This document shows positions 23,099 to 33,769 of a stretch of DNA of 64,000 nt, one piece after another (positions within the stretch are counted from its first letter, which is position 1; the number at the start of each line of letters is the position of its first letter). The stretch is taken from contig CM055092.1 of assembly GCA_029204225.1 (NCBI GenBank), positions 22,039,669 to 22,103,668 of the forward strand, written 5' to 3'. Source of the stretch: Diphasiastrum complanatum. Its lineage: Eukaryota; Streptophyta; Lycopodiopsida; Lycopodiales; Lycopodiaceae. A program made the translations under genes and the position numbers. The notes under the pieces are model-generated. The model was not told the origin of the DNA and searched no databases. It saw nothing but the letters and a program-made list of their open reading frames with translations.

Positions 23099-23673
23099 TG
23101 TTACGTCCATGTCCTATATGTGGGATTCAGAGTAATTCCTAACATGGATAGCGGGTACTCCAGTGTATAAGATTATTAGTTATGTCACGTCATTCTAGGC
23201 TTGGCCAGTAATGTGATTAACAATCTTATGAGGGCCTAGCTACTCTAATTGGACCTATGGAGCTTTTGCATGGTGATTGACAACTTTTGTGCAAGAATAG
23301 GAGGTCAATGTTTTTGATAGGGTTGGAGGGATCCTAGAGAAAATATTCTCTAGAATTTGGAGAGTATATAACCTATTGGAACTCGCTTATCTCCTCATTG
23401 TATTTTCTGACTTTAGAAGCCAAGACCTCCTCCTCTCTTGCATTCAATCACCTTGGCTTGGGGGTGAAGTGGCTAGGGCTTGGACTAGCCATTTCTTAGT
23501 TGGTTGGGTGGTTTTGCTCCACATGTGCCCTTTTGGTTGCATGTAAAAGGATCTAAGAATATTTTCATTTGGCAATCATAACATTTACGTTAGTGGTTTA
23601 GAGTTTTTGAGGCATTTTATGTTTTGTAGGTGTGTAATACACCTTGTTTGAAAAGAAACTGACACATATAACA
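23099..23673 (+). repeat. Ty3-gypsy 3' LTR
   Basis: It starts TGTTACGTCC just after the purine tract and ends at a TATAACA that mirrors the TGTTA start, about 575 bases. The end is chosen by this terminal inverted match; no partner LTR is in the window. Confidence 0.65.
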
Positions 23674-24300
23674 TTTTCAACTTTTGGAAAAGACGAAACA
23701 TAAGTTGGTTTCAAGGAAAAGAGTTACAAGAGAGATTGACAATATTATTGATATGATAAATCTCATGAATATTGTTTTTGGATCATCATTGTCCTTAGAT
23801 GATGCTCTTGTTGATGATGATCCCTTGCATGATAGTTCATCATTGCCTTGTGATTCAATCCATGTCTCCAAATCTCCAAAGCGTTCTTACCACCCAAACA
23901 CATATATTCTAGATGTTGCACATTAATCCTTCACAATATTCCATGTGGATTCCACAAAGTCTAGCACCTCTTTAAAAAAGAGAACACGTCTTTGACATAT
24001 TATGACAAGTTTAAAAGATAACTGCAAGTTACTACGTACTGTTGATGTGTCAAAGGACATTCTAGGTTTTTTGTTTGACCTTCCTCTTCCACCTAGCTTG
24101 CAACCATTAGTAAAAAAAAAATTTGCAATTGATTCATCCAAAATATTGAGCATGGAGTCTTCTGACACATTAGTGTTGCCTCATCATTGTGAGCACCTAT
24201 GGATTTTTTGCTCTTTTAGTTCAAATTCTTATATTTATACTTCTTATATGTAATGTTTTTTGGTTTATTATAGGCAATTTAAGTATTTGAGTTTTCGATA
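23674..24300. other. Intergenic stretch with short unassignable open frames
   Basis: Short plus-strand frames (23684-23926 and 24002-24253) are acidic and Ser-rich but carry no motif I recognise. They could be the worn front part of the CACTA-like remnant that follows. Confidence 0.3.
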
Positions 24301-24329
24301 TATTCTAAAATAGTAAATATTCAAGTGTT

Positions 24330-24690
24330 TTTTCAACCAGATCAATCAAACAATACTTGGTGGTTTGTAGCTCAAGTTGAACCACGAGGGACAAGTATTT
24401 GAGTGTGCGAATGTTGAGAATGAGATGGAAAACTTTCATTTTGAGAGCAGAATAGTTGACATGAGATTGATCTAGTACCTAGAGATGTAGTAAATCTTCA
24501 AACCGTACATGAAGAACCCACTTCCATAGATGTCGAGAATAGAAACACTAATAGTCAGAACGATGAAATAAATTTTGAAAGTGAGCGTGATGATGAAAAT
24601 CATCTAAGAGGAGATGAATTGCAGGATGTTGCCGCTGATGAAATTGATTCTTTGTTTAGTGGAATTTTCATCGAGGGATTGGTCTCGTCG
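24330..24690 (+). pseudogene. Possible CACTA (En/Spm) transposase C-terminal remnant
   Basis: After frame corrections the plus strand reads T-W-W-F-V-A-Q-V-E-P-R-G, then an acidic tail with E-N-E-M-E, V-P-R-D-V-V-N-L-Q and D-E-I-D-S-L-F-S-G. A W-x-x-V-x-x-x-x-P-R segment followed by an acidic tail resembles the DUF4216-type end of plant CACTA transposases. Several stops and frameshifts are present. The match is by eye only. Confidence 0.35.
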
Positions 24691-26628
24691 GAAGATCCCC
24701 AGCGGGGGAAGGGCCCACACTGCCCAAAAAGTTTTAGCTATTCCACTTTGTCATTGAAAATTTTCTCTTGGGTGGTAACACTCATGTCAATTATGATGCC
24801 CCGCTCTTTTGGCTTTTGTTGGCAACTTGGATTGGAGGAGATTGACTTGTTTTTTCTTGCGATGGATATGCTATGTTAGATAACGTTGTATCAAACATGC
24901 TAGATAATTTTTTTTCAAAGGGTATCAATCATTGCTATGACTTATAATACCCTCCTTATGTGGTGTGTCGTATTTGTACGAAGAAAATGCTTCACTTCAT
25001 AATTATTCTTTTCATTGAAATTCTCCTTAGCCCTTATCGACTAGTGTTTGCCCCCATATTGCATCTGGATCATGTGAATGATATCTATCTCGAAGTCTTT
25101 TGCATTGCCAATTGCACAGATGGCCATCCAAAAATCATGGCCTACATTTGAGAATCAAGGGTGATGGGCACTAAGTGGGGCTTGGGACCATAAAGCTTTT
25201 TTTTGCTTGCATCTCTCAAATACCAACACTCTTGGATGAGGTCGGCTCTCTCACTACCATGAAAGTTGTCTATAAATATCCCCCCTCAATTTGATATGTC
25301 ACAATATTCTTGTCTTTATCATTCCACTTCATATTTGTTGCTTATTGAAAGTCGGCCAACCGAAGATGAAACAATGGGTGTAAAGAAGGTGGTGGTAAGG
25401 GCTAAGGTTAAAATTTGTTTTTCCACAAAAAAGGGACCTTACATGAAAAGCTTGCGAGACAAGATGAATGCATCTTTATCACATAAGTGAACAGTAATGT
25501 TGAACATTAATCATGAACAAAATTTTCCTTCAAGATCATTATGGCCATTATGAATGCCACAATGGATCCCTCTTTAAAAAGCCCATGCATTCTATTATTT
25601 TACAAGAAAGAAAATAAAAGAAAGAAAAAATCAAGGGTAAAGTATGGGCAACTCTTTTGGCCCTACCTATCATTGTCTTTAGTTTATGGACTAGATAATG
25701 GTTGTATGAATGCCCATTGTAAGTATATAATGGCAAGTATTCTTGTCAAGTTGTGGTAGTGGCAAGATCATAAAACAAGTCATTATGTCCTTACCATGGG
25801 CCAACAAACACCCATTATCATACATAATGTATGTCAAGAAAATCTTAAAAAAGTTATGGACAAAATTTCATAGTTCCATCAATTATTCCATTTGTGAGAG
25901 CTACCTATTTTCAAGGTTCCATCCATGAGGACTTTCTATTTTGAAGGCTGAAAATTACATCCAATCAAATTTGTTAAAAAAAAAAGAGGTCCCATCATAA
26001 CACCCTAAGTAATGGTCATGGTCCTCAAACTCAATCTGGACAGTTGATTTATGTAGGATTTATTGAGTAGACATACTTTATGAATTAGATAATGGTTGTT
26101 TGGATGACCATTGTAAGGATATATGGAAAGTGGTGGGGGGTGTCACCCTCCGAAGCCGTTCCACTGACCTTCCTCTGCGGCGTGAAAACATTTATTACTT
26201 TTTTTTCTCCTTTTTTTTGTCATAATTTCTTTTTTACATGACCTTAGACGTGGAAGGTCATGTCAAAAAAAGTTACATGCATCTTTCGCATCTCGGAAGG
26301 TGCACGTAAAAAATTTAGAGAAAAAAAGAGACGAGTTTCATAGATTGTGTTCCTTGAGCCGCCTCCTTTTCTTCATGAAAAAGCAAAAAATGATTTTATG
26401 ACAAGTATTCTCATCGAGCCGAGATGAGAAGACCATATAAGACTTTTAGTTATATCATTGTAGGGTTTGACAAACACCCCTTATCCTACATAAAGTGTGT
26501 CATGAAAAATCTTAAAATGTTATGAACATAATTTTCATGATTCATCAAATATTCCAGGTACCTATTTTCACTCACATCATAACATAATACATACCCGAGA
26601 GGAACGTACTCGGAGGAGGTCCGTCAGT
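24691..26628. other. Non-coding stretch upstream of the dioxygenase gene
   Basis: I see only short frames without motifs. The last few hundred bases must hold the dioxygenase promoter, but no clear TATA box is visible close to the ATG. A poorly conserved G-rich segment near 26130-26185 may be the end of a small transposon. Confidence 0.3.
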
Positions 26629-28104
26629 ATGGAGCTTTCCCAGGACAACTCAAAAGTCTTAGCTGAATCAGAATCAGCTGCTGCTGTTCTTACACTCTCA
26701 TCCCATTTGTCACCAACTCCATCTCCCTCTGGAATAGATCCCTCTCCTTGTTGCTCGCTCCTTCAAGGCTCCCTACAGCTGCAGGACTACAGGTCAAGCG
26801 ATAATGGGATTCCCAGCACTGGGTTTTATGAGGAAGCAGACCATCTGCCTGTCGTCAACTTTAACCTTCTCGTATCGGAGAGTGAGGCTGAGAGGACGAA
26901 TAGCTTGAAGCAAATGGTGGGAGCTTGCAAGCAATGGGGTCTGTTCCGGCTCGTCAATCATGGAGTGCCTGTTGCGCTCATGCAAGAAATCGACAAGCAA
27001 GCGCGCAAGGTGTTCAGCCTCCCCTTGGAAGTAAAACAGAGAGTTCGACCCTCCGAAGCAGATATTTTCGGCTACGTTTCGGGATCGGACTCCAATTATA
27101 CTCTACGATCCAACTGGCATGAAGTTCTTCGACTTCCAGCTGACAAGAACATGAGAGAAGCTTATGTTGACAAAATTCTTGGGCACGATCAATACAAGTT
27201 CAGGTAACTGCTGTCCAAATCACTAGTTGCAACGGTATGGCTAGTATGATAATAAATCTACAGAATCTATCTGCTCCTTTTGGGTGCTGAAAAGAGCCCA
27301 ACTATGAAGGCCTTAATTTAAATCTGCGGTGGGTATTTGCAGTGCAACAGCGGATGACTACCTCTCCCGTCTTGAAGACATCTTAATTAAGCTACTGGAG
27401 GTCCTAACAATTGCCCTGGGGCTAAACAGATCCGAGCTAAGCCAGCATTGCGGCAAAGGGAAAGAAAATAGTTCAAGAGTCCGTTTCAATTACTATCCAC
27501 CCTGTCCAGAGCCGCTTTCAGTAATAGGAATGTCTCCGCATTCGGATCCTTTCATTCTCACAATCCTGCAACAAGACGAGGTCGGTGGGCTACAAATTCT
27601 GAAAAACGACAAGTGGATGCGTGTTCAGCCTCAATCGAATTCATTCTTAGTGATAGTTGGCGATACTTTGCAGGTAAAACGACCTTCCTTTTCTTAGAAA
27701 ATTAGAACCTGCACTACGAAGGAAGATCGATTCAGGTTGTTGCTGTTATATTCGTTGAGTAGAAAATTCTCTCACATAAACGTCCAAGTAATGTAATGAT
27801 TGATAGAGCTAAGCTGTGTCGGCAGGTATGGAGCAACGACACATACACAAGGCTGATGCACCGCGTATTAGTGAACAGCAAAGAGCCTAGAATGTCAATA
27901 GCCTTCTTCTTGCTTCCAAAGGCTGCTACACGCATAGAGGGGATTGCAGGAAGAAAGGGAGGAGAAGCTGGTGAGGTGGATTCTTCCGGGGCTCCAGTTA
28001 CATCCAAATACCGATCCTACACATTCGAGGAGTACATTGCAGCTGCGCAAAAGGTCAAAAGCAGAAGCACAATCGAGCAATTCAGATCTGGAAGCTCACG
28101 ATAG
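26629..28104 (+). CDS. 2-oxoglutarate/Fe(II) dioxygenase, gibberellin-oxidase-like
   Basis: Three exons join without frame breaks: 26629-27203, 27343-27673 and 27826-28104, with GTAACT/TTTGCAG and GTAAAA/CGGCAG borders, giving 394 residues. The DIOX_N region starts near L-P-V-V-N-F, with the usual W-G-L-F-R-L-V-N-H-G-V-P. The catalytic domain shows N-Y-Y-P-P-C-P-E-P, the iron ligands H-x-D in G-M-S-P-H-S-D-P-F and H in L-M-H-R-V, and the 2-oxoglutarate-binding R-x-S in E-P-R-M-S-I. The class oxidises small molecules in the cytosol; DOXC members include gibberellin 20-, 3-, 2- and 7-oxidases. The motifs do not fix the substrate. The first 60 residues are a Ser/Pro-rich extension. This is the only apparently intact host gene in the window. 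Confidence 0.88.
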
Positions 28105-28670
28105 CAGTAGCAGCAGCAACAGGCCGCCGAGGAGGAGGAGGAGGAGGAGGAAGGGGGCTCAGCCTCAGTTAGAGTAATTGATAATTGGAGGAATGTGCCT
28201 TTGTATAATTGTAAAATTTGTTTATCTCACTTTCTATTTAGAGTAAATGCACTTAAATATTTTTTTAAGGTGCACTTCCTTGCATCTATTTTTTAATAAA
28301 CTATGATCATGTCATTTGAGTGTTCTTCCAAATACACTAACATTTTTGCATTGGTGCTTAAATTAGAGCTCCAAAACATTTGTCCCTATGAGGGCCCCAA
28401 GGCCCATAATAAAGAGGCATGCTTGACGGAGTGTGGGACTTCGCTAGAGTAAAGACCAGCCCAAAATTGGTGAATAGATAAAACTTATATCAAGAGAAGT
28501 CTAACACCAAGATTAAAGTGCGCCACTCTCAAAAGATGATGATCTTGACTATTGAGGTGTTATTAAATGCATTTGTTGGTTTGAAAATTTGCCTCCAAAA
28601 GCCGTAAGGGGTCACATAATTTTTAAAGTATTAGAAACCAAGAGGAATAAAATGGAATTGGATACCATTC

Positions 28671-28672
<2 letters not shown>
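28105..28672. other. 3' flank of the dioxygenase gene with a GGA repeat
   Basis: The GGA trinucleotide repeat at about 28124-28152 follows the stop codon. AATAAA-like signals occur near 28293. A GAGGGCCCCAAGGCCCATAA stretch near 28390 resembles the terminal motif at 49236-49275. No coding sequence is seen. Confidence 0.4.

Positions 28673-28742
<70 letters not shown>
28673..28742 (+). repeat. (GA)n microsatellite, 70 bases
   Basis: About 35 uninterrupted GA units, directly abutting the outer end of the left inverted arm of the Penelope-like region. Confidence 0.97.
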
Positions 28743-28746
<4 letters not shown>

Positions 28747-30255
28747 ACATAGCTCCTCTTGCCAAAGCAAGACCAAACCTTTTGAAACCTTTATTCATAA
28801 CCCAACAAGATAAAACATAGCTGAAAACATACAGTACTTCAAAGAAAAGCACCGTAAAGCGAAACAAATTTCAAGACATCCAGCTGGTACTTGCCACCAT
28901 CCCACCACACAAAACCGCACAAGTTAGCACAATGAGGAAGACAGGTGTCAACGATGAATGTCAGTTGTTATCCATGTCCAAAAAATAAGTTTAGCAGCTT
29001 AACAGCTTTAAATATTTGATAAAAAAAATGTAGTCCAATCTTCCCTATGTAAAACATAATAAATAGTGATAGACATTCCCGTATTATTATCGTATCAGGG
29101 CATTCCGCCATTCTGATCAGTTTTATGGTACTAATCCATATCAATTTATTAAGTTAAAGCATATGTATTTGAGAAATAATTGTGCTATATAGGTTGTTAT
29201 TTGCAAATGAGAGATAGCATGGATCAGTACTCAGATATGGGACAAATTCATGCCATACCAAAATCTGAACCCATAGTAGGTAAAGTACCATTTTTTAAAC
29301 CCTTGAGCATATCCATGCTTTCCAAGAGTACGCCAACTACCACCCTATTTCATTAATTTTTAATATTGATCATGTCATAAGAACTTACCACAAAACATGT
29401 GTTCGTTTATATTTAGCCAAGTATTTTACCCTTCACATTTGCAATAGGATCAAGGCAAATCCATGTCGTTCCAATCCCTTGCACAATTCCATGCACCTTA
29501 AGGGTGCTTAGGCTATCAATACTTGTATTATAGGTTATAACCTTTACACACATGAAGAATTGCAGAAGTGTTATAAGCAAAGCCATGTTTTTTGAGATAT
29601 ACGTTCTTACAAGCAATCGAAACTTGAACTGGCAATTTACTTCTTCCTACTATTGAGTTTTCATACTTTTTATTTCACCGTCAACGTCTTTATATGTTGT
29701 TTCTTAAATACACCAAAAAGAGTACTGCAACACTAACCTGAATAGATGTCGTAAGAGATCCTGTGAGGAAGCCATAGTTGTTTATGGGAGACGTTTCCTT
29801 TGAAGAGTGATATAAAGCGATTTTGAGTCTACTTGTTGCCATTGATTCACAACAGTGATAGCGTCAAAAGTAATGGTATCTAGCATTCTTATTTAAAACT
29901 ATACTGTTATTTATTATGAGTAAAGAGAGTACACTGACAAGTATGTTATCTTTCAGTCTATTCAAGAGGAAGCTTGCCAAGTACATACCTATGTGATAGT
30001 GCACCCCGATTCCAAAGAGCGAATCGATGAGCGATTATGTAGTCTTAGTAACTTTTGAGAATGAAGAGACACGACATCGTTCATATCTTCTTTTTAAGTA
30101 TGACAAAGTAAAAGCAAGAGATGGGCAAGTGTATGCTTATGTTGCAGTAGATCAATGTCTACCAACGATGATGCACCTACGTTCATCAAGGAGACGATCA
30201 TTATAGTGTGTTGCAATGTCTTCATCGTTGATGAGAGAATTGATTACGGGTCGTT
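28743..30255 (-). repeat. Left inverted arm
   Basis: Reverse complement of about 32140-33655. It contains the small frame at 29413-29616. Confidence 0.75.
29413..29616 (-). other. Small open frame conserved in both arms (left copy)
   Basis: 67 codons with a hydrophobic start, N-M-A-L-L-I-T-L-L-Q-F-F-M-C-V, then D-P-I-A-N-V-K-G-K-I-L-G. The right arm (32798-33013) encodes nearly the same peptide plus a short insertion. It could be a small secreted or membrane peptide of the element, or untranslated sequence that happens to stay open. Confidence 0.3.
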
Positions 30256-30830
30256 TCGCTTTCATCAATATCAAGATATTCTAACGGATAAATCCAGAAA
30301 GGGTTATCTGGTGTTCTAGGTTGCGTTTTGTCCAGAAATTCCCCGATAAGAGGGTTGTTGATAAAGCAGATGTCATCAATATATCTGAATGCAAATTTGA
30401 AATCATTCATAAATTGTATTTGCTTCAATTTTGCTAACCTTTTGATAAACCGCATTTCAAAATATGAGAGATACCAGTTACACCATAATGGTGAGCAAGA
30501 GAAACCCATGGGAATTCCCTTGATTTATCTCCAAGTATGATTTCCAAGTCTGACAATGCAATTATCTATCAGCATGGAATTCCATTCACAAATCGTTTCC
30601 ATGTCAATAGCATTCCATTCTACTGAATTTTTCTTGTTCCAAGTCCATTGCAAATCTTTGACTCTTGCTATCCATTTATAATGAAGAGTTTTTCCCTCTG
30701 TAAACTTGAAGGCAAACATGATCAGTTTATTCATAACTATCTTACGACCATCCGGTCCATCCAAGGGTATATTTTTGTAGCATTTGGAGATGTCCTTGGG
30801 TATATTGAGATAGAAATTGACAGACGAGTC
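30222..30830 (-). pseudogene. Reverse transcriptase, Penelope/TERT-like type, fragment
   Basis: Reading leftward: N-I-P-K-D-I-S-K-C-Y-K-N-I-P-L-D-G-P (motif A), then I-D-M-E-T-I-C-E-W. The motif B region I-P-M-G-F-S-C-S-P-L-W-C-N follows, then F-R-Y-I-D-D-I-C-F-I-N (motif C, YIDD at 30383-30372). A stop separates the two longest pieces near 30523. A D-I-S-x-C-Y-x-N-I-P motif with R-Y-I-D-D points to Penelope-like RTs rather than copia (YVDD after LLIYV), gypsy or LINE. Fingers and most N-terminal parts are missing, and I see no GIY-YIG domain. Confidence 0.65.
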
Positions 30831-31412
30831 ACATTACCAAAGTGAAGTTGTATCCCCATGTAGGTTTTTTTTTTTGTGATCCTGACGGTTGAATCCTCGC
30901 ACATTTATCTCTTAATGCATAAATACATGTTGGACTAGAATTTCAAAAATAGATTTTCCTCCTGATGAAGTTCTGAAATCCAAAATCCTGGCCTTCCAAT
31001 AAGATCGAAATGATAGTTTTGACCTTTTCCTTTTTCGAAATGCTCCTCTTGATGATGGATGCATCAAAACCCAAGAGTTTTTTGAATATTTTCTTGGCAC
31101 CCATAATCCATTATCATTTGTCTCGTTGAATAGAAGCACAGAGTAGATTGAGGAGCACGGCTTCCTTGATGGCGCCATTCATAATTTGCATGCAAAAATC
31201 TGAAACAATGAACTATGAATCTGAAAATTTGCGTAGACAAAAAGCCATGAATCTGATAAAAAGTGTTGGCAAAAATTTGAAACACTGATCTATTTGGCGC
31301 CACAAATTAACTCTAGTTATCCCTGTTAACCATGGTTTGACAATGCATATACATTAATGGTACATCGATTTTCTCTTCTCGACCATCTATCATATTCATT
31401 TTCAATATTTTT

Positions 31413-31645
31413 GGGTCTCTTCGGGCAGTGATGAGCTGGAAGGGCAGGCCTCATCAACCAATAGCATTTCCACATGCTGCCCGACGAAACAACAATATAT
31501 TTAAAAAGTTTTTATGTTATTTATATTTGGAAAATTCTACGTTATGTAGAACCCCGAAGCTAAGGTTTCAATTGGTCCACATGGCAACGAAAATAAGAAA
31601 AAAAATAAAAAAGCATCTTTTTTAAAGGCCCTCGTCGGGCTCTAA
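31413..31645. mobile_element. Possible small MITE-like element
   Basis: A 233-base stretch begins GGGTCTCTTCGGGCAG and ends GGCCCTCGTCGGGCTCT, imperfect inverted ends around an AT-rich middle. Its right end plus flank resembles the terminal motif outside gene A copy 2 (GGGCCC repeat followed by TTTCTCTAATG). No target-site duplication was found, so the borders are approximate. Confidence 0.35.
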
Positions 31646-32139
31646 GTTTCTCTAATGCCTTCTCCTCCTCCATGCTGACTTATGCTCTGTAGCGCCCAAC
31701 GATCATCATCATTACACATATGATATGATACACTCTTGTTTTCATTATTGGTTGATATCTTCATGGCTTGTTTTGGGTTTTTATACTCATAAAATGATAA
31801 AGGGTGGGCGCTGGATTGCGATCCACCAACAACTTTGATAGGTCTTTGAGAAGGAAGCATTGCATACTCTTATGGCATAAACACATTGGCTTTCAATCGC
31901 GCTTCTACTGCTCTTTATAAAAGATATATCTACGTGCACATAATGGTTGGTTTCATGTGGTATGAATCATGTTTTTTAACAAACACTATACTTGATGGTG
32001 GTGCACTGACAACGCTTGGATATATCCGATGTTTGTGGACAAAAGCTATGATAAAAGTAGCTTGCATGGCTTCTAAAACCATATTGGAATAGGATGAGCC
32101 TATCTCTCACTGATAGTTTGATTGCATACACTATTGTCA
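31646..32139. other. Central spacer of the inverted-arm region
   Basis: Short frames on both strands (31642-31860 minus; 31886-32092 plus) lack motifs. The plus strand approaches the C-terminal coding segment retained in the right arm, so part of this may be worn reverse-transcriptase flank. Confidence 0.3.
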
Positions 32140-33655
32140 GACATGGTAATCAATTCTCTCACATCCATCACTGTCTAGACAACGATGAAGACATTGCAAC
32201 ACATTATATTGATCGTCTCCTTGACGAACGTAGGTGCATCGTTGCTGGTAGACAGCTATCTACTGCAACATAAGCATACATTTGCTCATCTCTTGCTTTT
32301 ACTTTGTCATACTTAAAAAAAAAGATATGAACAATGTTGTGTCTCTTCATTCTCAACAGTTACTAAGACTACAGAATCGCTCATCGATTCGCTCTTTGGA
32401 TTCGAAGTGCACTATCACACAGGTATATACTTGGCAAGCTTCCTCTTGAATAGATTGAAAGATAGCATACTTGTCAGTGTAAGATCTCCTTACTCACAAT
32501 ATATAACGATATGGTTTTAAATAAGAATGCTAGATAGCATTACTTTTGACGCTATCACTATTGTGAATCAATGGCAATAAGTAGACTTGAAATCGCTTTC
32601 TGTCACTCTTCAAAGGAAATGTTTCCCGTAAACAACTATGGCTTCCTCACAGGATTCTCTTACGATATCTATTCAGGTTTGTATTGCAGTACTCTTTTTG
32701 GTGTATTTAAGAAACATCATATAAAGGCATTGACGGTGAAATAAAAAGTATGAAAACTCACTACCAAGAATAAGTAAACTGCTAGTTCAACTTTCAATTG
32801 CTTGTAAGAATGTATAAAAACATGGCTTTGCTTATAACGCTTTTGCAATTCTTCATGTGTGTAAAGGTTATAACCTATAATACAAGTATTGATGACCTAA
32901 GCACCCTTAAGGCACATGGAATTGTGCAAGGGATCGCCGCACTTATAGGGATTGGAACGACATGGATTTGTCCTGATCCTATTGCAAATGTTAAGGGTAA
33001 GATACTTGGCTAAATATAAACAAACACAGGTATTGTGGTAGGTGCTTAAGACACGATACGGTATTAAAAATTAATGAAATAGGGTGGTAGTTGGCGTACT
33101 CTTGAAAAACATGGATATCCTCAAGGGTTTCAAAAATGGTACTTTATCTATTATGGGTTCATGTATTGGTATGGCATGGATTTGCCCCATATCTGAGTAC
33201 TAATCCATCCTATCTCTCGTTTGCAAATCACAACCTATATAGCACAATTATTTTTCAAATACATATGCTTTAACTTCATAAATTGATATGGACCAGTACC
33301 ATAAAGCTGATGCCTTGATATGACAATAATATGAGAAAGCCTCTCGCTATTTATCACGTTTTACATAGGGAAGATTGGACTACATTTTTCCATCAAATAT
33401 CTAAACTTATTCTGGACATGGATAACAATTGACATTTAGCGTGGAGACTTGTCTTCCTCATTGTGCTAACTTGTGTGCTTTTGCATGGTGGGTGGGATGG
33501 TGGCAGGTACCAGCTGTATGTCTTGAAATTTGTTTCGCTTTATGGTGCTTTTCTTTGAAGTATTCTATGCTTTCAGCTATGTTTTACCTTATTGGGTTAT
33601 GAATAAAGGTTTCAAAAGGTTTGGTCTTGCTTTGGCAAGAGGAGCTATGTGTCGT
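32140..33655 (+). repeat. Right inverted arm
   Basis: Inverted counterpart of 28743-30255. It begins inside a coding C-terminus (stop near 32270) and includes the small frame 32798-33013. It ends GAGGAGCTATGTGTCG before TTAATCTCTC. Confidence 0.75.
32798..33013 (+). other. Small open frame conserved in both arms (right copy)
   Basis: 71 codons, near-identical to the minus-strand frame at 29413-29616 but with an added A-A-L-I-G segment. The hydrophobic N-terminus could act as a signal peptide or membrane segment. Confidence 0.3.
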
Positions 33656-33769
33656 TAATCTCTCTTTATGCATCCTTGCGGTGTAAATCCGACTATCTTT
33701 TGGTTGAGATAGTATCAAACCTTTATCTTACGTGGATTCATAGGCTAACAAAGGTTTTTTCTCATGGTT

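Larger units (their letters stand above)
28743..33655. mobile_element. Penelope-like retroelement region with 1.5 kb inverted arms
   Basis: The left arm (28743-30255) and right arm (about 32140-33655) are inverted copies of one another with scattered differences, from GAGGAGCTATGTGTC at the outer ends to an AATCAATTCTCTCA segment inside. The minus strand of the left half carries a reverse transcriptase reading outward, and the right arm keeps a better-preserved version of the same C-terminus on the plus strand (A-T-H-Y-I-D-R-L-L-D-E-R). This looks like two copies joined head to head rather than a simple terminal inverted repeat. Inverted partial dimers are known for Penelope-like elements. 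Confidence 0.6.

Noticed and set aside
28743-33655. Large foldback or MULE-type DNA transposon with 1.5 kb terminal inverted repeats
   Set aside because: The arms begin inside a reverse-transcriptase C-terminus and no transposase or target-site duplication is seen, so an inverted pair of Penelope-like copies fits better.
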